Assembly (NCBI RefSeq): GCF_009757775.1
Contig: NZ_RHLK01000007.1
Span: 188,869-252,868 of the forward strand
Length of the DNA: 64,000 nucleotides
Direction: 5' to 3'
Source of the DNA: Paenibacillus lutrae
GTDB taxonomy: Bacteria; Bacillota; Bacilli; Paenibacillales; NBRC-103111
The notes under the pieces are model-generated. The model saw only the letters and a list, made by a program, of their open reading frames with translations. It was not told the origin of the DNA and did no database searches. A program made the translations under genes and the position numbers. Shown here in pieces: positions 26,984 through 35,866 of the stretch. Positions within the stretch are counted from its first letter, which is position 1. Each line of letters begins with the position of its first letter.

Positions 26984-27943
26984 ATGACCCCGCTCGACCC
27001 GAGCAATGATCATTCGGCAGTAAACTTGGAACACAACGATCTCGCAGGACAAGCCGTCGATGCGATCGAAGACTTATCCGGCGCTCATCCCGGTTACCGC
27101 CGTGCGCATGCCAAGGGAATCTGCTGCCGCGCCGTATTCCGCCCGAGTGGTCTTGCTACCGCGCTCACTACCGCCCCCCATCTCCAGGAGCAGGAGATCG
27201 AAGCGGTCGTACGCTTCTCGGGCAGCTCCACCGATCCCGCACTTGCCGATGCTCTATCGCCGGCTAAAGGGATGGCCGTTCAATTCACTCTGCCGGACGG
27301 CGGCATTACGAATTTGGTCGGGGTAACGGTGCCGGTCTTTTTCGCGCGCACTCCAGAATCGTTCCTGGATATCATCCGGACCGCGCACCGGGCGCAAGAA
27401 GGTAATCTGGGCCCGATAGACCTGATCAAAGAAATCACGACCCATTTCTCCGAAAGTAAAGAAAGTTTCTTGGCGGTAAAACATCTGAAACCTCCCGCCA
27501 GCTACGCCGCTTGCCATTATTACTGTATTCATGCTTATTTTTTGATGGACCGTCAAGGAACCTCTCGTCCTGTAAAGTTCGAGTGGATACCAGGTGATGG
27601 CGTCCACACTATATCCGTTACGGATGCGGCCAAGCAGCCGGATGATTATTTGGAAGATGAGCTGCGGCTTCGCTTGGACAAGGCGCCTGCCGTATTCCAG
27701 CTCACCGCAATTCTCGGCGAAGACGGCGATCCCACGGATGATCCCACCCGCGCCTGGCCGGACGACCGCGAGCGGATTAACCTTGGCCGCTTGTACATCA
27801 CCGAGTACATAGAAGAGCCGGAGGGACTAGTCATGGACCCGACTGCCGTAACGGACGGAATGGCTCTATCGGATGATCCGATTCTTCAGTTCCGCCATGC
27901 CGCCTATGCCGATTCCAGTAACAGACGGCGTGAAGGCCGTTGA
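26984..27943 (+). CDS. Catalase-related heme peroxidase (SrpA-like)
   Basis: A 319-residue protein, shorter than clade 1-3 catalases (about 480 or more) and matching the small catalase-related peroxidase family. The ATG at 26984 follows AAGGAGG. The distal heme His lies in RRAHAKGICCRAVF. The NLVGVTVPVFFARTPESFLD stretch is the family core. The proximal heme-ligand motif RxxxY is visible as QFRHAAYADS near the C-terminus. It should decompose peroxides or organic hydroperoxides in the cytoplasm. No signal peptide is present. It is monocistronic and ends at a bidirectional terminator. Confidence 0.88.
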   Translation: MTPLDPSNDHSAVNLEHNDLAGQAVDAIEDLSGAHPGYRRAHAKGICCRAVFRPSGLATALTTAPHLQEQEIEAVVRFSGSSTDPALADALSPAKGMAVQFTLPDGGITNLVGVTVPVFFARTPESFLDIIRTAHRAQEGNLGPIDLIKEITTHFSESKESFLAVKHLKPPASYAACHYYCIHAYFLMDRQGTSRPVKFEWIPGDGVHTISVTDAAKQPDDYLEDELRLRLDKAPAVFQLTAILGEDGDPTDDPTRAWPDDRERINLGRLYITEYIEEPEGLVMDPTAVTDGMALSDDPILQFRHAAYADSSNRRREGR

Positions 27944-28040
27944 TCCGGTGTACATACACGTTACATGCGAAAGAACGGAAGCTGTTGCATACTCCGGCTA
28001 TCGCTACCTTATTAGCCCCGCCGATTCGCAGAGAAGAACC

Positions 28041-28078
28041 AAAAAAAGCTGACGCCGATCTCATCGGCGTCAGCTTTT
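28041..28078. terminator. Bidirectional terminator between convergent genes
   Basis: GCTGACGCCGAT pairs perfectly with ATCGGCGTCAGC around a CTC loop, with seven As before and TTTT after. It serves the catalase-like gene on the plus strand, and could also stop minus-strand transcripts from the YitT gene. Confidence 0.88.
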
Positions 28079-28190
28079 ACTCTTGCTTCTTCATTCTGTG
28101 TACAACTAAACCATGAGCCACGATAACCGGATTGTTGCCGGAAGACGGGCCCTCTCTAACACAGCGGTCAGGTCTGTCCAAACCATCTGC

Positions 28191-29027
28191 TCACTTCGCA
28201 ATATCCACGAATCCTTCTCCGAATACATCACGTACATCATGAATGGTGATGAATGCCTCTTTATCGATTGATTTAACGATTTTCTTGAGCGTGCTTACTT
28301 CCGGTTTACTGATCACAATATATAAGATTTCTTTTGGCGCTTTGGTGTAATGCCCCTGTCCGTACAAAACTGTAACCCCCCGGTCCATGACTACATTCAC
28401 TTGCTCCGCAATTTTATTCTGCTCTTTGGATATAATCGTGACTGCTTTTTTAGAACTGATTCCCTCAATAATGAAATCCATCACCTTAGTCCCGATATAC
28501 AGCATCACAATGGTAAACATCAGGCTTTGAGCACCGATAATAAAATAGGAGGAGAACGCAACGATCAAATCAAAAAATAAGAGTGCGTAGCTGATATTCC
28601 AGTCCATGTACTTATTCATCATTCGCGCCAGAATCGTCGTCCCTGCCGTAGTTCCGCCAACCCGTATAACCAAACCGATCCCTACGCCCGCAAATATTCC
28701 TCCAAAAATAGCATTGATCATGGGCTCGTCGGACGCAATACGCCAATCTTCGGTCAGATACAAGAACACCGAGTTGAACAAGACCGCGATAATCGTATAC
28801 ACCGTCGTGGTCCTATCCAGAAATTTATGGCCGATCGCCAATAGAACGGAGTTGAAGACCAGACTCACCAGTCCGGGCGACCATCCGAAAAGATAGTAGA
28901 GAATGATGGTGATCCCTGTTACCCCGCCTTCACCGAACTCATTAGGAATCACAAATAAATTGATGGCTAAGGCAAAAATCAGCGCTCCTGCCATAATAAT
29001 CAGGATATCTATACTTCGTTTTTTCAT
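28191..29027 (-). CDS. YitT-family membrane protein (DUF161/DUF2179)
   Basis: About 278 residues from the ATG at 29027, preceded by AAAGGA; the frame is open upstream without a ribosome site. Five or six membrane helices come first, with the family motif NEFGEGGVTGITIILYYLFG near residue 30. The cytoplasmic C-terminal DUF2179 domain contains YTKAPKEILYIVISK and ends IHDVRDVFGEGF. Bacillota carry many YitT paralogues of uncertain transport function. Confidence 0.93.
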   Translation of the reverse strand: MKKRSIDILIIMAGALIFALAINLFVIPNEFGEGGVTGITIILYYLFGWSPGLVSLVFNSVLLAIGHKFLDRTTTVYTIIAVLFNSVFLYLTEDWRIASDEPMINAIFGGIFAGVGIGLVIRVGGTTAGTTILARMMNKYMDWNISYALLFFDLIVAFSSYFIIGAQSLMFTIVMLYIGTKVMDFIIEGISSKKAVTIISKEQNKIAEQVNVVMDRGVTVLYGQGHYTKAPKEILYIVISKPEVSTLKKIVKSIDKEAFITIHDVRDVFGEGFVDIAK

Positions 29028-29153
29028 AAGAATGTCCTTTCTTGTTCCCCGATTATATACTTCCCTTATGCTAGAAAACTTACCAACAAAAATTAAGCCA
29101 TCCAAGATTGGACGGCCCTGCGTACAACGAACTAGTAATTTCGCGCATCCTCC

Positions 29154-29696
29154 TCAAGTTCGAGGGGCATACTCGCTCAACTTCCCTTCATACATCAACC
29201 GCAGCCGGTCGCTTTGCCGAAAGTCATCCGGTGTGACGAGCGCGGGGAGCTTATTCCATATCTTGATGCCCGACCGCTGAAGAATTTCCGCGACAAACTG
29301 CGAGCAAAAGTAAGAGTTGCTGAATTCAACCGGTTCTTTTACGGTGATGCCGATTACGCCTAGAATGTTGTAGAAGTACTTCCTATCCCTGCGTATAAAG
29401 ATCTGCAGGACCCGCTTCATTTTCTCCACTTCGCGTTCCGATACTTGAAGCTCGTAAATGACACACGTCGTATCCGGATATTTGCTGAACGTGCCTGTCC
29501 GGATATCTTCTTTGACAAAGCCGCCATTCAGCGGGTTGTTAGGATGCTTGCGCCCGAAGCTGTACAGCTCCGAAAGTTCCCGGTTAAAGGATATGGAGGC
29601 ATGATTATAAGGAGCCTTCGTGTAACTCTGGATAACTTTTGTAAAAAGCGTTCCGGTATTCGTAAGCAAGATAAAGACCGATCGATCAGCTGCCAT
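29154..29696 (-). CDS. Permuted NlpC/P60-like (papain-fold) protein
   Basis: A 180-residue protein. The conserved His is in YNHASISFN near residue 31, and the nucleophile-type Cys is in NSYFCSQFVAEIL near residue 131. This His-before-Cys order is that of the circularly permuted NlpC/P60 group (YiiX/LRAT-like), which includes amidases and acyl-transferring enzymes. No signal peptide or membrane segment is visible, so it should be cytoplasmic. It starts next to, and divergent from, the CdsA-like gene. Its substrate is unknown, and the family call rests on these two motifs only. Confidence 0.72.
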   Translation of the reverse strand: MAADRSVFILLTNTGTLFTKVIQSYTKAPYNHASISFNRELSELYSFGRKHPNNPLNGGFVKEDIRTGTFSKYPDTTCVIYELQVSEREVEKMKRVLQIFIRRDRKYFYNILGVIGITVKEPVEFSNSYFCSQFVAEILQRSGIKIWNKLPALVTPDDFRQSDRLRLMYEGKLSEYAPRT

Positions 29697-29852
29697 TTAC
29701 GGATGTTCCCCTTAATAAGTTTCAACTATTGCTTTATAATAACATATAATGCCTTTACTAGATCGTAACTCACAATAAGTTGGTGATTAACCATAGAAAG
29801 CTCGCTGTTCACATTAGTTCTTATTTTCATCGTTTTATCCGTAGTTCATTGT

Positions 29853-30707
29853 ATGTATTATGTAATGAGCAGGAAGGAATCGCATAAAGACTATTCGGGT
29901 ATCGGACTCCGCATCAAGACTTGGTGGGGCATGTTCTTCATCTTCTGTTTGGCAACCCTGTTTAACCCGGTCGTTTCCCTGCTTTCCCTGATGGTGCTCA
30001 CCTTCTTCGCTCTGAAAGAGTATTTCTCTATGATCCGGACGAGAAAAGCCGACCGCAGATTGTTTCTGTGGGCGTACTTGTCGATTCCCGTGCAGTTTTA
30101 TTGGATTTATATCGAGTGGTACGGAATGTTCATTGTGTTTATTCCTATCTATATCTTCTTATTCCTGCCGATTCCGCGCTTAATTAGCAAAGGAACGGTC
30201 GGTTTTCTGCGCAACGTCAGCTCCACCCAGTGGGGACTCATGCTGATGGTGTTCGGGCTTAGTCACCTGGCTTATTTTCAATTTGCAACGCCGCAGTACG
30301 GGGCGGGACTCGTGCTCTTCCTGGTCGTGCTGACACAGCTCAACGATGTCATACACTACTTGGCGTCAATCTATTTCGGCAAGCGAAAAGTGGTTCCGAC
30401 CTCCAATCCCAATTTGACTTGGGAAGGCTTCGCATCCGCGTTTCTCGTCACAACCGGGGTTTCGTATCTGATCTATCCTTACCTGACACCGTTTGGTCCG
30501 GCTTTCGGAATCCTGTCCGGCATGCTAATCAGCTTGAGCGGCTTCTTCGGCAGCTTGACCGTGTCCGTGCTGAAGCGAGATTTGCTGATCGGCGACGGCG
30601 AGAAGTTCGATGCTTTAAAACAAAGCTACCTAAGCCGGGTCGATAGCTTGACCTACACCTCTCCCGTATTTTTTCATGTGATCCGCTATTTTTTCGATTT
30701 CATGTAG
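29853..30707 (+). CDS. Phosphatidate cytidylyltransferase family protein (CdsA-like)
   Basis: A 284-residue integral membrane protein with about eight hydrophobic segments. The C-terminal signature SVLKRDLLIGDGEKFDALKQ then SRVDSL is close to the CdsA signature (SxxKRxxxxKDxxxxxPGHGGxxDRxDSL), with the central KD/PGHGG part replaced by GDGEKFDALKQSY. A QLNDVIHYLASIYFGKRK segment matches the conserved Asp-containing helix of the family. It probably makes or uses CDP-activated lipid. Divergence at the glycine motif suggests it is an accessory paralogue rather than the essential CdsA. The ATG at 29853 has a weak ribosome site. Confidence 0.85.
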   Translation: MYYVMSRKESHKDYSGIGLRIKTWWGMFFIFCLATLFNPVVSLLSLMVLTFFALKEYFSMIRTRKADRRLFLWAYLSIPVQFYWIYIEWYGMFIVFIPIYIFLFLPIPRLISKGTVGFLRNVSSTQWGLMLMVFGLSHLAYFQFATPQYGAGLVLFLVVLTQLNDVIHYLASIYFGKRKVVPTSNPNLTWEGFASAFLVTTGVSYLIYPYLTPFGPAFGILSGMLISLSGFFGSLTVSVLKRDLLIGDGEKFDALKQSYLSRVDSLTYTSPVFFHVIRYFFDFM

Positions 30708-30816
30708 GAGAGCCAGGTTAACAGCTCCCCGATGCTAGAGCCGAGAATTAGTGAATTGACACAAGGGAAGCTTTCATGCTATTACATATATAGACCGAAC
30801 GTTATAATGACTGCGA

Positions 30817-31401
30817 GTGATAAAGATGGCTACCAAACCCAGCTCTTATGAAAACATAGTGAATACGGCTGCTCGTCTTTTCATTGTTCAAGGGTATCAT
30901 GCAACCGGTTTAAACCAGATTATTTCAGAGAGCGGTTCTCCTAAAGGCTCGCTTTATTATTATTTTCCGAACGGTAAAGAAGAGCTCGCACTGGAATGCA
31001 TCAAGCGGGCCAATCTATTCGTTCAGGATCAGCTGAGGGATTCCTTTGCTCCAATAGCCGATCCCGTTCTTGCCGTACAATCGCTTCTCCGAAGACTTGC
31101 AGAAGAAGCTGCAGATTGTAAGTACAAAGAACCTATGCCCATCGGGTATTGGGCGTCGGCTGAGACTGCGGCTGTAAGCGAAGCATTGCGGATGGCCAGT
31201 CAAACCGCTTTTGAAGACTGGCAGAACATCTATGCCGAGAAGCTGCTCGCGGCGGGATTCAACAAGAGCAAAGCAGCGGAACTCGGCCTTTTACTCGTCT
31301 CGATGATCGAAGGCGCCATGCTGCTGATGATTACACTAAGAGACAATAAACCTCTGCTCACCTTGTCGGCACATATACCGGTTTTACTGAGGAAAGAGTG
31401 A
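30817..31401 (+). CDS. TetR-family regulator (LmrA/YxaF-like)
   Basis: A 194-residue regulator with a helix-turn-helix at residues 10-60 (NTAARLFIVQGYHATGLNQI, then SGSPKGSLYYYFPNGKEELA). The C-terminal ligand-binding part has LRRLAEEAADCKYKEPMPIG, typical of the LmrA/YxaF subfamily that controls multidrug or flavonoid-responsive efflux. The start is either GTG at 30817 or ATG at 30826; neither has a strong ribosome site. The genes downstream are a DUF2798 protein and a COX1-like protein, which may or may not be its targets. Confidence 0.88.
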   Translation: MIKMATKPSSYENIVNTAARLFIVQGYHATGLNQIISESGSPKGSLYYYFPNGKEELALECIKRANLFVQDQLRDSFAPIADPVLAVQSLLRRLAEEAADCKYKEPMPIGYWASAETAAVSEALRMASQTAFEDWQNIYAEKLLAAGFNKSKAAELGLLLVSMIEGAMLLMITLRDNKPLLTLSAHIPVLLRKE

Positions 31402-31557
31402 GGGTGGACAGTAGGATCGTGACCGCTGTTCGCAGACGTAGGTGCCGCATGGAGTGCTGCTTTCAAAGTAACTGTCGGATTATGGACGAAATCATCCAAG
31501 ACGTAATCCGATATTATTTTTGTTTGTTTTATGTAGACCAGTTTATATAGTATAGGA

Positions 31558-31788
31558 ATGGAGCTGAAGGATTTGAAGAAAATTGAACCTGTTTTATTTT
31601 CCGTCTTAATGTCTATCTTCATGAGCGTTCCGATGTCATTCGTTATGACCGCAGTAAACGTCGGCTTTACCGAAATTTTCATGAAAGCCTTTCTGATGAG
31701 TGCGCTAATCGGCACCTGCGTTTCGATACCGGTCGCATTCTTAGCCTTTCCGCTGGCCACCCGAATTGTACGTCTAATCGTAAAATAA
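31558..31788 (+). CDS. DUF2798-family small membrane protein
   Basis: A 76-residue protein with two hydrophobic helices (LFSVLMSIFMSVPMSFVMTA and FLMSALIGTCVSIPVAFLAF), matching the DUF2798 family by length and pattern (SxPMSFVMT). Function unknown. It is followed after 19 bp by a COX1-like small protein, so the two may be co-transcribed. Confidence 0.78.
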   Translation: MELKDLKKIEPVLFSVLMSIFMSVPMSFVMTAVNVGFTEIFMKAFLMSALIGTCVSIPVAFLAFPLATRIVRLIVK

Positions 31789-31807
31789 GAGAGGATCGTG
31801 ATTTCAA

Positions 31808-32194
31808 ATGGGCATTCGGTTTATTAAAATTGCCAGCCTTTATTTTGTTGGCGGCGTTATTCTAGGGATAGTCATGGGAATGACGGACTCTTTCCGTTAC
31901 ACGTCCACGCATGCACATATCAACCTGCTCGGCTGGGTATCAATGGCTTTGTTCGGCTTGATTTATCACGTGTTTCCCCGGTCCGCAATAGGAAAGCTGG
32001 CCACTGCTCACTTTTGGCTCCACAACATAGGCCTGCCGCTTATGCTGCTTGGCATGATTGCCTTCGCTGCCGGTAATGAAGGTTTGGGTGTTCCGTTTAT
32101 GAGTGCGGGCGGAACGATTGTAGTGTTGGCAACCGTGATTTTTGCGATTAACATGTTCGTAAACTTGAATAAAGCGCAGAAGGAAGCTCGTTAG
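31808..32194 (+). CDS. Small COX1-like membrane protein
   Basis: A 128-residue protein with about four membrane helices. The motif TSTHAHINLLGWVSMALFG resembles the heme-ligand helix of cytochrome c oxidase subunit I (HxHINxxGW), with a second His pair at FWLHNIGLP. Full-length subunit I is four times larger, so this is a small heme-binding homologue, not an oxidase by itself. Function unproven. Confidence 0.78.
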   Translation: MGIRFIKIASLYFVGGVILGIVMGMTDSFRYTSTHAHINLLGWVSMALFGLIYHVFPRSAIGKLATAHFWLHNIGLPLMLLGMIAFAAGNEGLGVPFMSAGGTIVVLATVIFAINMFVNLNKAQKEAR

Positions 32195-32280
32195 ATTTCT
32201 CTGCAAGCCAAGGTGCAAGACTGTCTTTTCGGGTAATAGTAAGTACATTAAGCTGCTTCTACTCCCCAATAGAGAGGACG

Positions 32281-33177
32281 ATGTGTATGAAACAAGCCAT
32301 GATCATTATGAATCCCTCATCGGGTAAAGAAAATGCGCTGAAACATGTCAGCAGCGTGAAAGATATTCTGCTGGACCAAGGATACGAGGTTACGGTCAAG
32401 GAGACGGAAAAAGAACGGGATGCAACCAATTTTTGTGTAACGGCCTGTGAGCAAAGCTGTGATTTGGTCGTTTCCATCGGAGGCGATGGGACGCTCCACG
32501 AAACGATCAATGGATTCATCGATCAGGACCACCGTCCGAAACTCGGTATCGTCCCTCTTGGGACCGTCAATGATTTCGCACGCGCCTTACAAATTCCGCT
32601 CCAGCCCGAGAAAGCAATCCAGACACTCACTTCTTCCCGGGTGCAAACGGTAGACATGGGGCGACTGAACGATCAGCTATTCGTCAATGTCGTCGCCGCG
32701 GGCTCCATCGCGGAGTCGCTTTCTTCCGTAACGTCAGAGGATAAATCCAAACTGGGCGCCTTCGCCTACTTGAAGGAAGGCATTAAAGAACTCATGAGCA
32801 GCCACGCCCATCCTCTGCACATTCGTTATGATGGCCAGACATGGGAAGGAGAATCGCCGCTATTTCTAGCCGCTCTGACCAACTCGGTTGGGGGATTTGA
32901 GAAGCTCGCGCCGGATGCCGCTGTGGATGATGGGCTGCTTCACTGTTTCATTATAAAAGATCTTCATTTATTCAATACCCTTACAGCCAGCCTGTCTCTA
33001 CTGTTTGGCAGCCTGAAGAATCATAAAGACGTTATTTACTTTACGGCTAAGCATGTAAGTGTGAGCTCGGCGGAAGCCGTCAGGACCAATGTAGACGGCG
33101 AAGAGGGGCCACCTTTACCGATCAACCTCAGCACTATGCCGCGACATATCGAGGTCATTGTGCCGGAAGAAGACTAG
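32281..33177 (+). CDS. Lipid/diacylglycerol kinase family protein (YegS/BmrU/DgkB type)
   Basis: A 298-residue kinase. The N-terminus KQAMIIMNPSSGKENALKHV and the glycine-rich nucleotide loop VVSIGGDGTLHETINGF are diagnostic. GIVPLGTVNDFARALQIP completes the catalytic domain. The C-terminal beta-sandwich contains FLAALTNSVGGFEKLAPDA. It phosphorylates diacylglycerol or a related lipid at the membrane face. The SD AGAGAGG favours the second ATG at 32287 over 32281. Similar proteins sit in the BmrU multidrug context, but no such transporter is adjacent here. Confidence 0.93.
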   Translation: MCMKQAMIIMNPSSGKENALKHVSSVKDILLDQGYEVTVKETEKERDATNFCVTACEQSCDLVVSIGGDGTLHETINGFIDQDHRPKLGIVPLGTVNDFARALQIPLQPEKAIQTLTSSRVQTVDMGRLNDQLFVNVVAAGSIAESLSSVTSEDKSKLGAFAYLKEGIKELMSSHAHPLHIRYDGQTWEGESPLFLAALTNSVGGFEKLAPDAAVDDGLLHCFIIKDLHLFNTLTASLSLLFGSLKNHKDVIYFTAKHVSVSSAEAVRTNVDGEEGPPLPINLSTMPRHIEVIVPEED

Positions 33178-33255
33178 GTATCCTCCTGCCTTCAACTACC
33201 TTTATAATCATCCATACCGGGACCGTGCAGCAGCATAGGTCCTCTTCTAAATTTA

Positions 33256-33843
33256 CTAAGGGCGGACGGTCTTAAAATAACGGTAGATCTTGTTCAGTTT
33301 AATTGTATGCCGGCCCCGCGGACTCTCCATGCTGCCAAATTCAAAGAACTTCACTTTCTTGATCCCTACATAATTAAACAGCGCTTTGCGCATTAAAGCT
33401 TTATGTGCGTTGTTCAGCCATACCAACGGATAATGAGCCGGCCCCTTCATAGTGGAAATGCAAACCACCGATTTCCCCTTCAGAAGTCCTTGCGGCAGAA
33501 GGCCGCCCGTATCCTTATACGCAAATCCCGAAGCAAACATCTGATCGATATACCCCATAAGCATAGCCGGAGGACGCCCCCACCAAATCGGGTATACGAG
33601 AACAATTTTGTCGGCCCACCTAAGCTGATCCCTGTATTTAGCGAGATCCGGGTCTTTATGCATATCCCGCCGGCGTTTCTTCTCATTAAAAACCAAGATT
33701 GGATTGAATCCTTCCTCATACAAATCCAATACTTGTATCTCCTCTATACCCGAGTTCTCCTTGCTTCCCAGAATAACTTCATTTAAAAAGGCATAGCTTA
33801 AACTTTGATGATTCGGATGTGTATAAATGATCAGCATGTTCAT
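33256..33843 (-). CDS. NAD(P)H:quinone oxidoreductase, flavodoxin-fold
   Basis: A 195-residue FMN enzyme with flavodoxin-fold start MLIIYTHPNHQSLSYAFLNE, active-site region VLVYPIWWGRPPAMLMGYID and GLLKGKSVVCISTMKGP. It matches the YwrO/KefF/NQO family, which performs two-electron reduction of quinones to avoid semiquinone radicals. It is divergent from a MarR regulator, with two palindromic operators between them, so it is probably induced by quinones or electrophiles. Confidence 0.92.
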   Translation of the reverse strand: MNMLIIYTHPNHQSLSYAFLNEVILGSKENSGIEEIQVLDLYEEGFNPILVFNEKKRRRDMHKDPDLAKYRDQLRWADKIVLVYPIWWGRPPAMLMGYIDQMFASGFAYKDTGGLLPQGLLKGKSVVCISTMKGPAHYPLVWLNNAHKALMRKALFNYVGIKKVKFFEFGSMESPRGRHTIKLNKIYRYFKTVRP

Positions 33844-33860
33844 CTTTGACAGCCCCTTTA

Positions 33861-33916
33861 CTTATCATTTGATAAGCAAATCGTAGCACGTTCCTTATTT
33901 TGTTGTCAAATGATAA
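33861..33916. promoter_or_regulatory. Two palindromic operators between quinone reductase and marR genes
   Basis: Site A (33861-33876) is CTTATCA-TT-TGATAAG with perfect 7-bp arms. Site B (33903-33916) is TTGTCA-AA-TGATAA with one mismatch. Their centres are 41 bp apart, four helical turns. They overlap the divergent promoter region and resemble MarR-family operators. Confidence 0.68.
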
Positions 33917-33963
33917 TTGTTTTCGGATAATAAATTTGCTATCGTTTCCCTAGAGGTGATCCT

Positions 33964-34398
33964 GTGAATAAGAACACGAACGCCATATTCCAGAAATTTG
34001 TGGCCTTTACGGCGGCCGTGCATCAGATAACGAATGATATGACCAAAGATGCGAAATCCGGATCAATTACGCCTGTTCAATATAAGATTCTGGAATACCT
34101 GGCCGTCAGCCAGCCTGTAACACTAAGCGAAATTAGTGAATGCATGCATATGTCCATGCCGAATACAAGCCGCGAGCTGAGAAAACTAACCGAGAAACAA
34201 CTGTGTGAGAAAGTTACCGATGACGAAGACCGGCGCAAGCAATTGATCCGGCTTTCCGGTAAGGGGACTGCACTGATGAACGACAGTTTTCGGCACATTG
34301 AGTCCCGATTTGTTGAACGGCTCGGGCATGTTTCCGAGAAAGAGTTGCAAGAAATAGAGCGTGCGCTTGACCTTCTTCACCGCAAGGTGTTTTATTGA
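33964..34398 (+). CDS. MarR-family transcriptional regulator
   Basis: A 144-residue winged-helix regulator with a GTG start at 33964 after AGAGGTG. The DNA-binding part is PVTLSEISECMHMSMPNTSR with wing ITDDEDRRKQLIRLSGKG (written ...VTDDEDRRK). Divergent from the quinone reductase gene, it probably represses both genes through the two palindromes. No conserved redox cysteine stands out; the single Cys residues at ECMHM and QLCEK could be candidates for thiol sensing. Confidence 0.92.
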   Translation: MNKNTNAIFQKFVAFTAAVHQITNDMTKDAKSGSITPVQYKILEYLAVSQPVTLSEISECMHMSMPNTSRELRKLTEKQLCEKVTDDEDRRKQLIRLSGKGTALMNDSFRHIESRFVERLGHVSEKELQEIERALDLLHRKVFY

Positions 34399-34426
34399 CA
34401 GATACGGAATCTTGATCTCGCAGAAA

Positions 34427-34450
34427 AGCCTAGTCCCCGTGGACTAGGCT
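34427..34450. terminator. Bidirectional terminator hairpin between convergent genes
   Basis: AGCCTAGTCC pairs perfectly with GGACTAGGCT around a CCGT loop, with AAAA before and GTTTGG after. It separates the convergent marR gene and stress-protein gene. Confidence 0.78.
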
Positions 34451-34491
34451 GTTTGGCTTCTATAGGAAGGGTACTTAATTGCCGTGCATGC

Positions 34492-34983
34492 TTAACCCAA
34501 TTCGACTGTTTTGTTCAAACCCACGTCATCTGAGTCATTTCCCGTGATTTTTTTCCACAGTTTCTTGACTATCTTCGTTTTGTTACCCGCTTCCCAATAC
34601 TCTGCCGTTTCGGCTTTGATTTTGATTAGAACCAGACTCGGATCATCGGAAGTAGTATCGAAAAACATCTCGTAAGAACGATTCCAGAATTCCTCCACTT
34701 TCGTTCTATCCTCCACCAATTCAGCCTCACCGCGTATGGATACATACGATTTATCTACATATGCTACATTCACTTTCGAATTTTGAAGAAGTTCCTGATA
34801 GACACTCTTGTCTTTTTTAGTGATAAACCACAGATCCCCGTCGAATTCGACTTCTTGGGTGCTCATAGGCCGCGAAACCAATCCTTGATCATTTATCGTA
34901 GTGAGCATGGCGACGTCGATTCCTTTGATTAAATCTCTGACCGTTTCAATAGCTTCATGGTTTGGCTCATGCGTATTAGACAT
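34492..34983 (-). CDS. Pyridoxamine-phosphate-oxidase-like general stress protein (GsiB26/YdaG type)
   Basis: A 163-residue split-barrel flavin-binding protein with DVAMLTTINDQGLVSRPMST and DGDLWFITKKDKSVYQELLQ. This is the general stress protein 26 group (YdaG in B. subtilis), which binds FMN or FAD but has no settled substrate. The ATG at 34983 follows AGGTGATG. It stands alone and likely belongs to a general stress regulon, though no SigB promoter was recognised. Confidence 0.9.
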   Translation of the reverse strand: MSNTHEPNHEAIETVRDLIKGIDVAMLTTINDQGLVSRPMSTQEVEFDGDLWFITKKDKSVYQELLQNSKVNVAYVDKSYVSIRGEAELVEDRTKVEEFWNRSYEMFFDTTSDDPSLVLIKIKAETAEYWEAGNKTKIVKKLWKKITGNDSDDVGLNKTVELG

Positions 34984-35290
34984 ATCATCACCTCATTGGT
35001 TTTTTGGGCCGATCTTCATTGCTTAATCGCTTTATAAGAATCTGGTGCGCTTAGCTTCGAGTGCTTCATCTTCTATTAAACGCAATAGAGAAGCGGCAAA
35101 CTTGCAAGGTACCAGCCGGATAAAGGACGCTCTATATTCGGAATCAGTTTGAGTGGCTGAGTTGGCTGATTTTATTTGTCTGCATACGATATACGGGGCT
35201 GGAAGGGACATAAAACTATTCTCAAGGAGGAGAAGTAATCGTTGGCCATACACAGGCTGCACCAAGAATTACCAGAAAGGAGAAGCCCGG
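34984..35290. other. Intergenic region without a recognised gene
   Basis: No convincing coding sequence is seen. A minus-strand frame (35032-35265) ends with a helical stretch (ASLLRLIEDEALEAKRTRFL) but lacks a family match and a good ribosome site, so it was not called. A GGAG site at 35220 and another at 35278 precede the decayed acetyltransferase. Confidence 0.35.
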
Positions 35291-35805
35291 ATGGAAAAAC
35301 ATTCATTGGCTCCTTCACATATGGAAATACCGAAGTAAGATCATGAGGAGAAAACACGGTTCTAACTATAGGTAAGTTTTGCTCGATCTCTGATAAAGTG
35401 ACCATCTTCTTGGGAGGCGAACACCGCAGTGATTGGGTTACAACGTATCCTTTTAACGTTTTGCTAAACGAATATTCTGGTATTCAAGGACACCCCAAGA
35501 GCAAAGGGAATGTAACGATTGGAAATGATGTATGGATCGATTCGGGGGTAACGATATTATCCGGCGTGGAGATAGGAGATGGAGCCGTAATAGGAGCACA
35601 TTCTTTAGTCAGCAAAGATGTCCCGCCCTATGCAATTGCAGCCGGTAACCCGGCAAAAATCATTAAATACAGGTTTGAGCAACCATTTATACATCGTTTG
35701 CTGGAAATAAAATGGTGGGACTGGAAACTAAGCGAGATCGAGAAGGCTATACCGCTCTTATTAAATCAGGATATAGAAGAATTTCTAAATTACGCAGAAA
35801 AATAA
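35291..35805 (+). pseudogene. Decayed CatB/Vat-type hexapeptide O-acetyltransferase
   Basis: The C-terminal 135 codons (from GTG 35398) are intact and clearly acetyltransferase: VTIFLGGEHRSDWVTTYPFN, the active-site region, and the left-handed beta-helix repeats VTIGNDVWIDSGVTILSGV. Intact family members have about 210 residues. Upstream codons in the same frame read GENTVLTIGKFCSISD, family-conserved, then hit TGA at 35351-35353. The start MEKHSLAPSHMEIPK after a strong AAAGGAG is in another frame and ends in TAA at 35338. At least one base loss and one nonsense change are therefore needed. Residual activity of the 135-residue piece is possible but unlikely. Confidence 0.7.
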
Positions 35806-35866
35806 AAGACAGATACGGTCCGTTATAAATACAAAAGGCATTCGCCGCTAGCGAGTGCCTCCTTCG

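Noticed and set aside
35032-35265. 77-residue minus-strand frame with a helical C-terminus
   Set aside because: No recognised family, weak start, and composition not clearly coding.
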